Assembly (NCBI GenBank): GCA_024229195.1
Contig: JAAESS010000109.1
Coordinates: 1 to 41,286, forward strand
Source: Flavobacteriales bacterium
Lineage (GTDB): Bacteria > Bacteroidota > Bacteroidia > Flavobacteriales > Flavobacteriaceae
DNA length: 41,286 bases
Reading direction: 5' to 3'
The position numbers were made by a program, and so were the translations under genes. The notes beneath the pieces are model-generated. The model was given only the letters and a program-made list of their open reading frames with translations. It had not been told where the DNA came from and did no database searches. Position 1 is the first letter of the stretch. Every line of letters starts with the position of its first letter. Of the stretch, positions 1 to 9,158 are shown one piece after another.

Positions 1-1721
1 AGGGAAGCATAAAACTGATGTGTTTTACCACCACCTCTGGCAGGAGGGCCACCACGACCATCAAAAAAGATCACTTTGATATTGAACTTTCTTGATATTT
101 TTGTCAGCTCTTCCTTTGCATTAAATATGGACCAGTTGGCCATTAGATACTCTCCATCTTTGGTTCCGTCTGAAAACCCAAGCATGATGGTTTGTTTATT
201 ATTTCTGCTTTTTACATGTGCCCTGTATTCCTTGTTACTGTATAATTGATCCATGATCCCTGCTGAATTCACCAAGTCATCTACAGTTTCAAACAGAGGA
301 ACAATGTCAACACTTAATTCTTTCTTAAAGGCAGTCATTTTCAACATGGCAAAGACCTGCATGACATTGAGGGCGCTTTGGTTATTGCTGATGATATACC
401 TGTTGGCACCTTTTTCTCCGTTATTTTGTTGAATCTTCTTAATGGCTTCAATAGATCCAATTGTCTTAAAGACCAATTCGTCCTCAAATTGATCGGCACT
501 AATATCTTCATCGAGAGTCGCCAAAATATCTATTTGCTCCGCCTCATCAAGTTCATTATAATTTTCTGGAAGTGAAGAGGATCCGGAAGCAATTAGCTGC
601 TCCGTGATATTTGTAAAGACCTCGTTATGTATACGGCTGTCTTGTCTGATGTCAAGGGTTGCAAAATAAAATCCAAAAATCTTTACTTTGTGTATAAAGT
701 CTTTTAATTCGTTCAGGTAAAGCGATTGGTAATCGTTAATAAGCAAGTCTTTAATTTCGAGTAGTTTATTCAAAAACTCCTCATGGGTCAAAATGATTTT
801 TTCAGGCTCAATAAAACTCCTGTAGAGTTTGTTCTCAACCTCAATAACAATCGCTGCAACTTTTTTAAACGTAAGTTTTCGTCTCAGTTTTCTAATATCT
901 CTGTAATAACTCCTCAACACTGACTGTCTCAGTTTCTGAGCTACTCGCTCAGTGATTTCAGTTGTTACAAATGGATTTCCATCCCGATCTCCTCCGGGCC
1001 AGAACCCAAGACTCACAAACTCATTTTCGATATGCTTTTCTTCGTATATATTACTTTCAATATAGTTGTATATAGAACCAACCGCATGGTAAAATATATT
1101 TTCCAGGTACCATATTAGATTGACGGCTTCATCCAAAGGAGTAGGTTTCTCTATTTTGAGAAAAGGTGTTACTCCAAGTTGGGCCAATAGTTTTTTAATA
1201 TTGACTAGGTCATTTTGTTCGATTGCTGTTGTAAGATCTGTAATGATTCCAAGAACAGCCCCAGGATAAAATTGAGTTGGATGTGCGGTAAGTACGATCC
1301 TTACTTTAAAGGCCTCCAGATATTGTTGTAATGCTTCCTTTTTATTTTGAGAGAAGGCCTCTTCTTTTGTGTTTCTTAAAGTACCTTTCCCATCCAGATT
1401 ATGGATTACGGGAAAAGCCGCGTCTTCAACCGCATCGAACAACACTACCTGTCTTTCAATGTATTGAATGAATTTAAATAAGAGGTCAATTTTCTCACGA
1501 TCATCAGCGTTGTCTTGATATTTTTTGAAAAATGCATCTATAATTTCAACAGGAGTCAGTCCTTTGGCAAATCCTTTTTCACAGGCACTTTTTAACAAAG
1601 GCATCAGCACACCGGTATTTTTAATATTATCAAATGGCAGTGTGATAAAAATACTGTTATAGATCTGGTATTTGGTCAGAATATTCTGATCGAAGCGTTG
1701 AGTTTTGGGTTGTATATTCAT
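1..1721 (-). CDS. ppc: Phosphoenolpyruvate carboxylase, N-terminal part (runs off the left edge)
   Basis: Carboxylates phosphoenolpyruvate to oxaloacetate in the cytoplasm, an anaplerotic feed of the TCA cycle. The reverse strand reads 573 codons from an ATG at 1719-1721 with no stop before the edge; a full enzyme is about 850-900 residues, so roughly the last third is missing. Seen: TAHPTQFYPG around residue 145-154 (catalytic His motif, with Gln where many PEPCs have Glu), FWPGGDRDGNPF (GGDRDGNP substrate loop), LGFSDGTKDGEY, and at the edge FFDGRGGPPARGGG, matching the FHGRGGxxGRGGG signature with Asp for His. These differences fit a divergent Bacteroidetes-type PEPC rather than decay, since the frame is open throughout. 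It stands alone: the clpB terminator lies upstream and a -7 box sits about 22 bases before the ATG. Confidence 0.95.
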   Translation of the reverse strand, partial: MNIQPKTQRFDQNILTKYQIYNSIFITLPFDNIKNTGVLMPLLKSACEKGFAKGLTPVEIIDAFFKKYQDNADDREKIDLLFKFIQYIERQVVLFDAVEDAAFPVIHNLDGKGTLRNTKEEAFSQNKKEALQQYLEAFKVRIVLTAHPTQFYPGAVLGIITDLTTAIEQNDLVNIKKLLAQLGVTPFLKIEKPTPLDEAVNLIWYLENIFYHAVGSIYNYIESNIYEEKHIENEFVSLGFWPGGDRDGNPFVTTEITERVAQKLRQSVLRSYYRDIRKLRRKLTFKKVAAIVIEVENKLYRSFIEPEKIILTHEEFLNKLLEIKDLLINDYQSLYLNELKDFIHKVKIFGFYFATLDIRQDSRIHNEVFTNITEQLIASGSSSLPENYNELDEAEQIDILATLDEDISADQFEDELVFKTIGSIEAIKKIQQNNGEKGANRYIISNNQSALNVMQVFAMLKMTAFKKELSVDIVPLFETVDDLVNSAGIMDQLYSNKEYRAHVKSRNNKQTIMLGFSDGTKDGEYLMANWSIFNAKEELTKISRKFNIKVIFFDGRGGPPARGGGKTHQFYAS

Positions 1722-1742
1722 TTAATTTTGCAATAAGTCTTG

Positions 1743-1750
1743 CAAATTTA
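1743..1750 (-). promoter_or_regulatory. -7 box of the ppc promoter
   Basis: Reverse strand TAAATTTG fits the Bacteroidetes -7 consensus TAnnTTTG, 21 bases before the ppc ATG. I see no TTG at the usual -33 distance, so this is a half-supported promoter. Confidence 0.45.
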
Positions 1751-1883
1751 ATAAGAATCGTATGATAATACTATTTTAATCTCAGAATTACAGACTTGGT
1801 AATTTGTAATTTGATAATTTCATGAAACATGAATTTTATGCAAAAAAACTGCATATTTGTCAGCTTTCTATAGCGAAATAGAA

Positions 1884-1903
1884 AACCGCCTCGTGAGGCG
1901 GTT
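1884..1903 (-). terminator. Rho-independent terminator of clpB
   Basis: A perfect 9-bp GC-rich inverted repeat (1884-1892 with 1895-1903, AACCGCCTC/GAGGCGGTT) lies 17 bases beyond the clpB stop and is followed on the reverse strand by a T-rich stretch. It separates clpB from ppc, which is on the same strand. Confidence 0.85.
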
Positions 1904-1920
1904 CTTGTTTTAATCTGTTT

Positions 1921-4512
1921 TTATTGTTTATTTCTAAATACAAGCTGGTCATCAAATGCGTCGAGTAATATATGACTCTGCGCTGAAATCTTGCCGGCTA
2001 AAATTTCTTTTGAAAGCGTATTGAGTACTTCTTTTTGAATTACTCTTTTGATCGGCCTGGCTCCGAATTGTGGGTTAAAACCCTTTTTCGATAAACTTTC
2101 AATAGCATCTCTTGTAGCCTCTAAAATGATGTTTTTTTCTTTTAGCATTTTAGAAAGCGCATTGACTTGCAGCTCAACAATTTGAGTTACTTCTTCCTGA
2201 TTCAAGGGCGTAAACATGATGATCTCATCTATTCGATTGATAAATTCAGGTCTGATGGTTTTTTTCAATAAGCCTAATACATCAAGTTTCGTTGTTTCGA
2301 TGACAGCATCTCGAGCCTCCATATCCATATTTTCAAAATTTTCCTGAATGATATGGGCACCCATATTTGAAGTCATAATGATAATCGTATTCTTGAAATC
2401 AGCTACTCTTCCTTTGTTATCCGTTAACCTTCCCTCATCGAGAACTTGTAGCAAAATATTAAATGTATCCGGATGGGCCTTTTCAATTTCATCCAACAGG
2501 ATCACAGAATAGGGTTTTCTCCTGACAGCTTCTGTAAGTTGTCCTCCTTCATCATATCCAACATATCCTGGAGGCGCTCCGATCAACCTACTTACAGCGT
2601 GTCTTTCCTGATATTCACTCATGTCAATCCTTGTCATTGCAGACTCGTCATCAAATAAATAGTCAGCCAGCGCCTTGGCTAATTCTGTTTTTCCAACTCC
2701 GGTGGTTCCTAAAAACAAGAAAGAACCAATTGGCTTTTTACTGTCTTGTAGTCCTGCCCTTGATCGTCTCACAGCGTCCGAAACAGCTTCAATGGCCTCA
2801 TTTTGTCCGATTACACGAAGGTGAAGTTCATCTTCAAGTTTGAGCAGTTTTTCACGGTCACTTTGTATCATCTTCTGAACCGGAATACCGGTCCATTTGG
2901 CAACAACTTCTGCAATATCTTCACTGGTCACTTCTTCCTTGATCAATGAGTTTTCTTGGTTTGATTCTACTTCCTTTTGAAATTCAGCAAGTTTTTCCTC
3001 TTCCAATTTGATCTTACCATAACGTATTTCTGCCACAAGGCCGTAGTTTCCGTCTCGTTCTGCTCTTTCAGCTTCGAGTTTATATTTTTCTATATTCTCT
3101 TTTGTGGATTGAACTTTGTCAACAATTTCTTTTTCGCTCGTCCATTTGGCATTGATCTCGTTTCTTTTTTCTTTGAAATTAGCCAATTCCTCCTGAAGAG
3201 ATTTAAGCTTCTTTGTATCATTTTCTCTTTTGATCGCTTCAATCTCAATTTCAAGCTGCATTACTTTTCGATCTAGTACATCCAGCTCTTCTGGTTTTGA
3301 ATTGATCTCCATTCGCAATTTAGCAGCTGCCTCATCCATTAAATCGATTGCCTTATCGGGTAGGAATCTGTCACTGATATAGCGTTGTGATAATTCGACA
3401 GCAGCTATAATGGCGCTATCTTTTATTTCTACCTTGTGGTGGGTCTCATATTTGTCTTTGATTCCACGAAGAATAGAAATAGCACTTTCTGTATCAGGTT
3501 CATTTACATTCACTTTCTGGAATCGTCTTTCCAGCGCCTTATCTTTTTCGAAATATTTTTGATATTCATTTAATGTGGTGGCTCCGATGGCTCTTAGCTC
3601 ACCTCTTGCAAGAGCTGGTTTCAGTATATTTGCTGCATCCATAGCACCTTCGCCGCCTCCTGCGCCAACAAGGGTGTGGATCTCATCAATAAAAAGTACA
3701 ATCTCTCCGTCTGAAGAAGTTACCTCTTTGATGACTGACTTCAGTCTTTCCTCAAACTCACCTTTATATTTTGCCCCGGCAATAAGTGCTCCCATGTCAA
3801 GGGAATAAATCACCTTGTTTTGTAAGTTTTCAGGAACATCTCCTTTTACGATTCGATGCGCTAACCCTTCTGCTATGGCAGTCTTTCCAGTTCCCGGTTC
3901 ACCAATTAGAATTGGGTTGTTTTTTGTTCTTCTCGACAGGATCTGCAGGATCCGTCTGATCTCTTCATCTCGCCCAATGACCGGATCCAGTTTTCCGTCA
4001 TTTGCAAGCTGATTGAGATTTTTGGCATATTTACTTAAAGAGTTATAGGTGTCTTCAGCACTTTGTGAAGTCACTTTGTTTCCTTTTCGAAGTTCTTCAA
4101 TGGTACTGTTCAGATCTTTTTCGTTGATACCATTGTCTTTTAATAATTGAGTTGTATCACCTTTTGAATTTAATACAGCAAGTATTAAATGTTCAAGAGA
4201 CACATATTCGTCTTTCATTTTTTTGGCAATGTTGCCGGCATCGATAAGCATTTTGTTGGATGTTTTGGAGAGCATAAGATCTCCGCCTTCCACCTTCGGG
4301 TAACTTTGTATGATATTATCCAGAGTTCTATTGAAAAGTTCAACATTTACACCTAATTTTTTGAGTATAAATGGAGTTACATTTTCATCAACTTCTAAGA
4401 TACCTTTGAGTATATGTGCATTTTCAATTTGCTGATGCCCAAAGCCCTGTGCAATTTGCTGAGCCCTTTGCACGGCTTCTTGTGATTTTATAGTGAAATT
4501 ATTGAAATTCAT
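1921..4512 (-). CDS. clpB: ATP-dependent chaperone ClpB
   Basis: Hexameric AAA+ disaggregase that works with DnaK to rescue aggregated proteins in the cytoplasm. The 863 residues match the usual full length. In order: Clp N domain (residues 1-145), first AAA+ module with Walker A GEPGTGKT at 204-211 and a Walker B ending in FIDEIHT, the long coiled M-domain rich in Glu and Lys that distinguishes ClpB from ClpA/ClpC (about 400-530), second AAA+ module with GTTGVGKT and [10 protein letters not shown], and the C-terminal small domain. The second Walker A has Thr where most ClpBs have Pro. The start [13 protein letters not shown] is the standard family N-terminus. Monocistronic: terminators lie on both sides. 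The upstream region has TGAC repeats that may be a heat-shock control site (see findings). Confidence 0.98.
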   Translation of the reverse strand: MNFNNFTIKSQEAVQRAQQIAQGFGHQQIENAHILKGILEVDENVTPFILKKLGVNVELFNRTLDNIIQSYPKVEGGDLMLSKTSNKMLIDAGNIAKKMKDEYVSLEHLILAVLNSKGDTTQLLKDNGINEKDLNSTIEELRKGNKVTSQSAEDTYNSLSKYAKNLNQLANDGKLDPVIGRDEEIRRILQILSRRTKNNPILIGEPGTGKTAIAEGLAHRIVKGDVPENLQNKVIYSLDMGALIAGAKYKGEFEERLKSVIKEVTSSDGEIVLFIDEIHTLVGAGGGEGAMDAANILKPALARGELRAIGATTLNEYQKYFEKDKALERRFQKVNVNEPDTESAISILRGIKDKYETHHKVEIKDSAIIAAVELSQRYISDRFLPDKAIDLMDEAAAKLRMEINSKPEELDVLDRKVMQLEIEIEAIKRENDTKKLKSLQEELANFKEKRNEINAKWTSEKEIVDKVQSTKENIEKYKLEAERAERDGNYGLVAEIRYGKIKLEEEKLAEFQKEVESNQENSLIKEEVTSEDIAEVVAKWTGIPVQKMIQSDREKLLKLEDELHLRVIGQNEAIEAVSDAVRRSRAGLQDSKKPIGSFLFLGTTGVGKTELAKALADYLFDDESAMTRIDMSEYQERHAVSRLIGAPPGYVGYDEGGQLTEAVRRKPYSVILLDEIEKAHPDTFNILLQVLDEGRLTDNKGRVADFKNTIIIMTSNMGAHIIQENFENMDMEARDAVIETTKLDVLGLLKKTIRPEFINRIDEIIMFTPLNQEEVTQIVELQVNALSKMLKEKNIILEATRDAIESLSKKGFNPQFGARPIKRVIQKEVLNTLSKEILAGKISAQSHILLDAFDDQLVFRNKQ

Positions 4513-4582
4513 TTGTTTTTAATTTTCGTTCAATCACTTTAGGGCAAAACATGTTCCACTCATGAATTACGCTTAAAGCTGT

Positions 4583-4624
4583 GTCAAAATGACCGAAATT
4601 TAGCTTATTAGCTGACTTTTTGAC
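4583..4624. promoter_or_regulatory. TGAC/GTCA repeats upstream of clpB
   Basis: GTCAAAATGAC (4583-4593) is an inverted repeat, and two direct TGAC copies (4613-4616, 4621-4624) follow. They lie 70-112 bases before the clpB start in an otherwise featureless AT-rich gap. Their position suggests an operator or alternative promoter, but I cannot name the factor and no consensus -7 box was found for clpB. Confidence 0.25.
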
Positions 4625-4716
4625 TTGTTTCATGTCAATTGGTTCATTGATTTAAAAAAATAAACAAAATAGTACTCAGGACATTTAATTGGTCAGAAAA
4701 GCCAATATGTTTCCCA

Positions 4717-4745
4717 TAAAAAAAGCCTCTGCGTTTGCAGAGGCT
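4717..4745 (-). terminator. Rho-independent terminator of the TlpA-like gene
   Basis: A 9-bp perfect stem (4724-4732 with 4737-4745, AGCCTCTGC/GCAGAGGCT) with a 4-base loop, followed on the reverse strand by a run of T's (4717-4723), begins 22 bases after the stop codon. Confidence 0.9.
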
Positions 4746-4766
4746 CTTCAATATTTTTAAATATTT

Positions 4767-5780
4767 CTAAAGTTCCAATGTGTTTAAAACTTCTTTAAGA
4801 TTTGGGTCAGATGGGCGAGGGGCATTTGAATTTACAATATTTCCTTCCTGATCAATTAGAATGAATCTCGGAATCCCTTCAATATTATAAGCTGTTACGA
4901 AATCAGAACTCCAATCATGATCTGCTAAGACCTGGATACCTCTTAAGTCTTCATCTTCAATCATTTTTAGCCACTTGTCTTTGTTCTCCATTTTATCAAT
5001 AGACAAGCTTACAAAAGCGATATTTTTACCTTTGTACTCTTCATCCATTTCTTTTAGATAAGGAATTTCTCTTTTGCAAGGACCACACCAGGTCGCCCAA
5101 ACATCGATATAGACATATTTACCCTTCAAATCTTCTAATGAAACATTTTTTCCATTTTGATCAGGATAACTAAAACCTGGAGAAGGATCCCCTTTTCTTA
5201 AGCCAATTAATTTTTGATGCTCTTTTTCATAGTTATCCTGAAAGAATATGATCATTTTGTTATTGGCATCTTTCTCCATTTTAACTACAGCTGAGTCAAG
5301 ACCTTTGGCGTTCTTCAGCATGTCATCCATTCTTTGCTTTAAATCTGTAATTTTAGCATCAAAAGGTGCCTTTTCCATTTCAAAGAAAGCTGAATAATTA
5401 CTGATGTTTTCGTCTTCAATAAACTGTAATTTCGTGGTCAGATATTTATTGGTTTCAGATCCGTTTCCTCCGAATTCAATAGATTCAGGGAAATTATTCA
5501 TATCGAAGTTTACCGTCATATCATAACCGTTCTTCAGGTAGAGAAATGATTGAGATTTACCTGTATTGATTCCGTGAAAGCCATCAGTTACCTTTAGCGT
5601 ATCCTTAAATGAACCATCATCATTTACTTTGATATGCTTCTCAAAGTTTCTTCCCAAAATAACAATACTGTCCAACTCAGCATTTTCTATGTTGCCCTGC
5701 AATGTTACAAAGGGATTATTTGGTTCTGTATTACAAGCCATAAAAACAACCAAGGCCATTATCATAAATAACTTCTTCAT
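4767..5780 (-). CDS. TlpA/ResA-like thioredoxin-fold lipoprotein
   Basis: Predicted periplasm-facing thiol-disulfide oxidoreductase. The 337-residue protein begins MKKLFMIMALVVFMAC, a lipoprotein signal with the lipidated Cys at 16. Residues about 25-130 form a beta-rich region resembling the DUF4369 domain usual in Bacteroidetes TlpA proteins; a charged helical linker follows; from about 198 there is an AhpC/TSA-thioredoxin domain with WATWCGPCKREIP (redox Cys 232 and 235) and a GIPRFILID cis-Pro segment. Members of this group reduce or oxidise extracytoplasmic protein thiols or maintain cytochrome c maturation; the substrate here is unknown. The frame stays open 31 codons upstream, but that extension overlaps the promoter -7 box and lacks signal character, so the ATG at 5780 is chosen. 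Single gene with its own promoter and terminator. Confidence 0.9.
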   Translation of the reverse strand: MKKLFMIMALVVFMACNTEPNNPFVTLQGNIENAELDSIVILGRNFEKHIKVNDDGSFKDTLKVTDGFHGINTGKSQSFLYLKNGYDMTVNFDMNNFPESIEFGGNGSETNKYLTTKLQFIEDENISNYSAFFEMEKAPFDAKITDLKQRMDDMLKNAKGLDSAVVKMEKDANNKMIIFFQDNYEKEHQKLIGLRKGDPSPGFSYPDQNGKNVSLEDLKGKYVYIDVWATWCGPCKREIPYLKEMDEEYKGKNIAFVSLSIDKMENKDKWLKMIEDEDLRGIQVLADHDWSSDFVTAYNIEGIPRFILIDQEGNIVNSNAPRPSDPNLKEVLNTLEL

Positions 5781-5804
5781 TTTTTTCTTTTTTTTAAAAC
5801 GGTA

Positions 5805-5834
5805 CAAATGTATGTTTTTCCCTGTAAAATTCAA
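5805..5834 (-). promoter_or_regulatory. Complete Bacteroidetes-type promoter of the TlpA-like gene
   Basis: Reverse strand TTG (5832-5834), 19 bases, then TACATTTG (5805-5812), a full match to TTG-N19-TAnnTTTG. It lies 25 bases before the ATG at 5780 and rules out the longer start. Confidence 0.75.
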
Positions 5835-6050
5835 TGTAACACTTGTTAAACATACATTAAAATTCTGCGTCATTATTTTATGACCTTTAAAATTTTGAAT
5901 GATTAATTTTTGACCTTAAAAGCTTCAATAAATTTAAGATCTAACAAGTGAAATTATGTTTATTTCTTCAATTTTAAGAAAATTGATTCGAGATTGAATA
6001 AGGTGTGATAAATAAATTTTTTTTTGATAAATAAATTGAGTTGAGTTTAG

Positions 6051-6058
6051 TATTTTTG
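6051..6058 (+). promoter_or_regulatory. -7 box of the transketolase promoter
   Basis: TATTTTTG, a TAnnTTTG match 21 bases before the ATG at 6080. The nearest usable TTG upstream (6024-6026) is 24 bases away, slightly long. Confidence 0.5.
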
Positions 6059-6079
6059 CGAACCTAAAAGCTATATAAG

Positions 6080-6925
6080 ATGCCGACAATAAATGAATTA
6101 AAAGATTTTTCAACTCAAGTTAGAAGAGATATCGTTAGGATGGTAAACGCTGTAAATTCAGGTCATCCAGGAGGATCTTTAGGCTGTGCCGAATTCATGA
6201 CAGCATTGTATCAGGAAGTAATGGACTATTCCACGGATTTTAATATGGATGGAAAAGATGAGGATCTGTTCTTTTTATCTAACGGACATATTTCTCCTGT
6301 TTTGTATAGCGTATTGGCGAGAAGCGGTTTTTTCCCTGTAAAGGAATTAGCAACATTCAGAAAGATCAATACCCGTCTTCAAGGTCATCCAACTACTCAT
6401 GAAGGTTTACCCGGTGTTAGAATGTCTGCAGGCTCTTTAGGACAAGGACTCTCGGTTGCAATTGGAGCAGCCAATGCAAAAAAGCTGAACGGAGACAATA
6501 AATTGGTTTATACCTTGCACGGAGATGGCGAATTGCAGGAAGGACAAATATGGGAGGCAGCCATGTATGCTGCAGGTAAAAAAGTAGATAATTTGATTGC
6601 CACGATTGATTACAATTTGAAACAGATCGATGGAGCAACTGACGATGTCATGCCTTTAGGAAACCTAAGAGATAAGTTTGAAGCTTTTGATTGGAAAGTG
6701 CTTGAGGTGAAAAACGGTAATGATATAGAAAGCGTAATTGATGGTTTAAAACGAGCTAAACTTGAAACTGGAAAAGGTAAACCTGTTTGTATCATCATGC
6801 ATACTGAGATGGGAAATGGTGTAGATTTTATGATGGGAACACATGCCTGGCACGGTAAAGCACCTAATGCAGAGCAATTAGAAAGCGCACTTGCTCAAAA
6901 TGCTGAAACCTTAGGAGACTATTAA
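6080..6925 (+). CDS. Transketolase, N-terminal (TPP-binding) subunit
   Basis: Half of a split transketolase of the pentose phosphate pathway, which moves two-carbon units between sugar phosphates using thiamine diphosphate. The 281 residues cover only the TPP-binding domain: SGHPGGSLGCAEFM near the N-terminus, LQGHPTTHEGLPG, GSLGQGLSVAIGAA and the TPP/Mg motif GDGELQEGQ ending in DYN. This is the normal length for the N-terminal subunit of split enzymes. The pyrimidine-binding C-terminal subunit, usually the next gene on the same strand, is absent: a reverse-strand gene follows tail to tail and the stop codons share the four bases TTAA (6922-6925). The partner must be elsewhere. A full-length active enzyme from this gene alone is not possible. 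Confidence 0.95.
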   Translation: MPTINELKDFSTQVRRDIVRMVNAVNSGHPGGSLGCAEFMTALYQEVMDYSTDFNMDGKDEDLFFLSNGHISPVLYSVLARSGFFPVKELATFRKINTRLQGHPTTHEGLPGVRMSAGSLGQGLSVAIGAANAKKLNGDNKLVYTLHGDGELQEGQIWEAAMYAAGKKVDNLIATIDYNLKQIDGATDDVMPLGNLRDKFEAFDWKVLEVKNGNDIESVIDGLKRAKLETGKGKPVCIIMHTEMGNGVDFMMGTHAWHGKAPNAEQLESALAQNAETLGDY

Positions 6926-7536
6926 GTGTCACTGCTGTAAAAGGTAGGAAGCTTCAATTTGAATTTTACCGCAATAAGTCTTACCGCTATGACCATAAGC
7001 GTGGTCAAAATATATATTAAATCCTGATCAATTTTGAATTTATTCAAGATCAAAAAGGTCGTTGCCCCGATGATACAAGCCGTTGCGTAAATTTCTTTTT
7101 GAAATATTAATGGGATTTCATTACTCAATGTGTCTCTGATCACCCCTCCAAAAGTAGCTGTGATCACCCCCAAAGAAACACATATAACGGGCTGAAAGCC
7201 ATATTTTAAACCTATTTCAGTACCAATAATTGTAAAGATACCGAGTCCTATTGTATCGAATAAAAAGAGTGATTTACTTAAATAAGCTATTTTTTTTCGA
7301 AAGGAGATCGCCAGGATAACAGAGATAAAAATAACATAGAGATAATTGAGGTTTTGCATCCAGGTGATGCGATCCGCACCAATTAACATATCCCTTAATG
7401 TTCCACCTCCAACTGCAGTCACAAAACCAATGATAAGTACGCCAAAGGTGTCCATTCTCTTTTTAATGGCAAATAATGAACCTGAAATGGCAAATGCAGC
7501 AGTACCCAAAAGATCGAGAAAGTCAAAGATACTCAT
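6922..7536 (-). CDS. TRIC-like / UPF0126 membrane protein
   Basis: Inner-membrane protein of 204 residues with about seven hydrophobic segments. It contains the two family repeats, each with a glycine-rich motif before Arg-Asp: AVGGGTLRD (residues about 41-49) and ATFGGVIRD (about 128-136). These duplicated units are characteristic of UPF0126 (YicG/YadS), related to trimeric intracellular cation channels, so a role as a monovalent cation channel is plausible but inferred from family. It lies 17 bases downstream of the mltF-like stop... read in the other direction, mltF precedes nothing here: this gene is last on the reverse strand after 7554-9032 transcription passes 7553, so its own start at 7536 lies just 17 bases beyond the mltF stop and the two are probably co-transcribed. 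Confidence 0.88.
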   Translation of the reverse strand: MSIFDFLDLLGTAAFAISGSLFAIKKRMDTFGVLIIGFVTAVGGGTLRDMLIGADRITWMQNLNYLYVIFISVILAISFRKKIAYLSKSLFLFDTIGLGIFTIIGTEIGLKYGFQPVICVSLGVITATFGGVIRDTLSNEIPLIFQKEIYATACIIGATTFLILNKFKIDQDLIYILTTLMVIAVRLIAVKFKLKLPTFYSSDT

Positions 7537-7553
7537 GTGCTAAATTCTTATAT

Positions 7554-9032
7554 TTATTGGGTCGCCAAGGTCTTATAATTTTTATACCTATCAAAGATTT
7601 CTTTGACATATTTATAAGGTTCATACCCTCTTACATATCCAAATTTAACTACAGGATCATTGTAAAATTTTGGTTTTGAAAGATTCAGAACATAATAATC
7701 CACTCCGTTATCCCAAACAAGAGAATCCTTACCGTTTTTCTCTGCAAGTTTTTGTGCATCCTTAACATGGCTATAACCACAGTTATAGGAGGCCATGGCA
7801 AATTTGATTCTTTGAATTGAATCCGGAACCTGATTCCAATAAGAATACATTCTTTTTAAATACTGGCTTCCCGCTTTAATATTTTGCTCAGGATCTGTTA
7901 TATCTGAAACACCCAGTTCTTTCGCGGTGGATGGCATCAATTGCATCAACCCTTTTGCCCCGGCCCATGATTGATTTTTTGAATTGAACATAGACTCCTG
8001 GTAGATGAGTGATTTGACAAGAATCCAGTCCCATCCTAGATCAGCCGAATATTTTTTTACAATCTCATCGTATTTACTGAATTTACCTGTAGTAGCCGTG
8101 TAATATTCGCTATCGAGTCTTTTATTAAACTGCCTTTTATTTTCAAAATACCTCTGATAAATGACATTGTAATCCGGTTTTCTTTTTATGGCTATTAAGC
8201 CATCATTGATTAAGTTTAACAAATCCGGTGAGGTTTTTCGGACAGCCCAAGCGATTCGTTGAGATAGACTAACAGGGGTATCGGTATCTATATTTGGAAA
8301 ATAACTTTTGTGAATGGATGCTTTATGATGGTCAATAATTGAATATTTAATTTTTCCATTTGAGACCATTTCAATGATCTGTTCATCAGATAGTTTACCT
8401 GGAAGAATTTCAATGTAAATGGAGTCACCCAATTCATTGGATAATTCCTTAAGTCTCTTATAGTAAGATGAATTTTTTCTCACGGAGACCGTATCATTGA
8501 TAAGGTCAATTACATCTGTGGCCAATGATGCTTTGATCTTATCTTTGGTCATTTTTCTCCAGTTTTTTGGCTTTCGTTGGATCAATGATTGATGCGTAAT
8601 CATATATGGTTCAGTAAAATTTACCGCCTCTTTTCGATCAGATGTAATGGTATATCCCAATGCAATGATATCTCCTTGGCCACGATTCAACATAGGAATC
8701 ACAGAGTCGACATTTTTTGCAAGAACAATTTCTAAATCAACCTCTAAATGATCAGTGAGTCGTTTGAAAATTTCATATTCAAAGCCCATGATCTTACCCT
8801 TGTACAGAAAATAGCCAGTGGGAGAATAAGTCGTGATCACGCGCAACACCCCTGCGTCTAGTATATCCTGCAGGTCAATATCAACCGGGGATACATTGTC
8901 TAAAGGTGATGTATTAAAAGTTGTTTCTTTCTTATCCTTAGAGCAGGAAAATAGGACACCAAATAGTGCCACAAACAGTAGCAGTTGAAATAGATTCTTT
9001 TGAATGATGAGCTTATTAGTTTTCATATTCAT
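7554..9032 (-). CDS. mltF: MltF-like membrane-bound lytic murein transglycosylase
   Basis: Cleaves peptidoglycan glycan strands with formation of 1,6-anhydromuramic acid, at the envelope. The 492 residues start with a lipoprotein signal (FGVLFSC, lipidated Cys 30). Residues about 55-300 are a type 3 periplasmic solute-binding domain (ILDAGVLRVITTYSPTGYF, MGFEYEIFK, GDIIALGYTITSDR), and about 320-480 an SLT domain with catalytic Glu346 in YQESMFN, the GAKGLMQLMPSTA motif, NIKAGSQYL and MASYNCG. This two-domain layout is MltF's: the first domain senses ligands and controls the second. A second in-frame ATG two codons in (9026) is equally possible as start. The UPF0126 gene follows after 17 bases and is likely in the same transcript. 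Confidence 0.93.
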   Translation of the reverse strand: MNMKTNKLIIQKNLFQLLLFVALFGVLFSCSKDKKETTFNTSPLDNVSPVDIDLQDILDAGVLRVITTYSPTGYFLYKGKIMGFEYEIFKRLTDHLEVDLEIVLAKNVDSVIPMLNRGQGDIIALGYTITSDRKEAVNFTEPYMITHQSLIQRKPKNWRKMTKDKIKASLATDVIDLINDTVSVRKNSSYYKRLKELSNELGDSIYIEILPGKLSDEQIIEMVSNGKIKYSIIDHHKASIHKSYFPNIDTDTPVSLSQRIAWAVRKTSPDLLNLINDGLIAIKRKPDYNVIYQRYFENKRQFNKRLDSEYYTATTGKFSKYDEIVKKYSADLGWDWILVKSLIYQESMFNSKNQSWAGAKGLMQLMPSTAKELGVSDITDPEQNIKAGSQYLKRMYSYWNQVPDSIQRIKFAMASYNCGYSHVKDAQKLAEKNGKDSLVWDNGVDYYVLNLSKPKFYNDPVVKFGYVRGYEPYKYVKEIFDRYKNYKTLATQ

Positions 9033-9093
9033 TTTTCATTTCCTTCTGTCGAATATTGTTTTTACAATGACGAGGGAATTATTGCAATTCATC

Positions 9094-9101
9094 CAAATAT
9101 A
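9094..9101 (-). promoter_or_regulatory. -7 box of the mltF promoter
   Basis: Reverse strand TATATTTG fits TAnnTTTG, 61 bases before the ATG. No TTG at the -33 spacing, so support is partial. Confidence 0.4.
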
Positions 9102-9158
9102 GGAAAATAATCGGAAGGTCCTTTTTGGTGATCAGATCTTGAAGACTGGAAAAAGTGC

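Noticed and set aside
6080-7000. Frameshifted or degraded transketolase C-terminal half after 6925
   Set aside because: The reverse-strand gene occupies this stretch fully and no transketolase-like residues are visible in any frame.
7346-7679. Open frames on the forward strand across the UPF0126/mltF boundary
   Set aside because: They lie opposite well-supported genes, have no recognisable motifs and no promoter.
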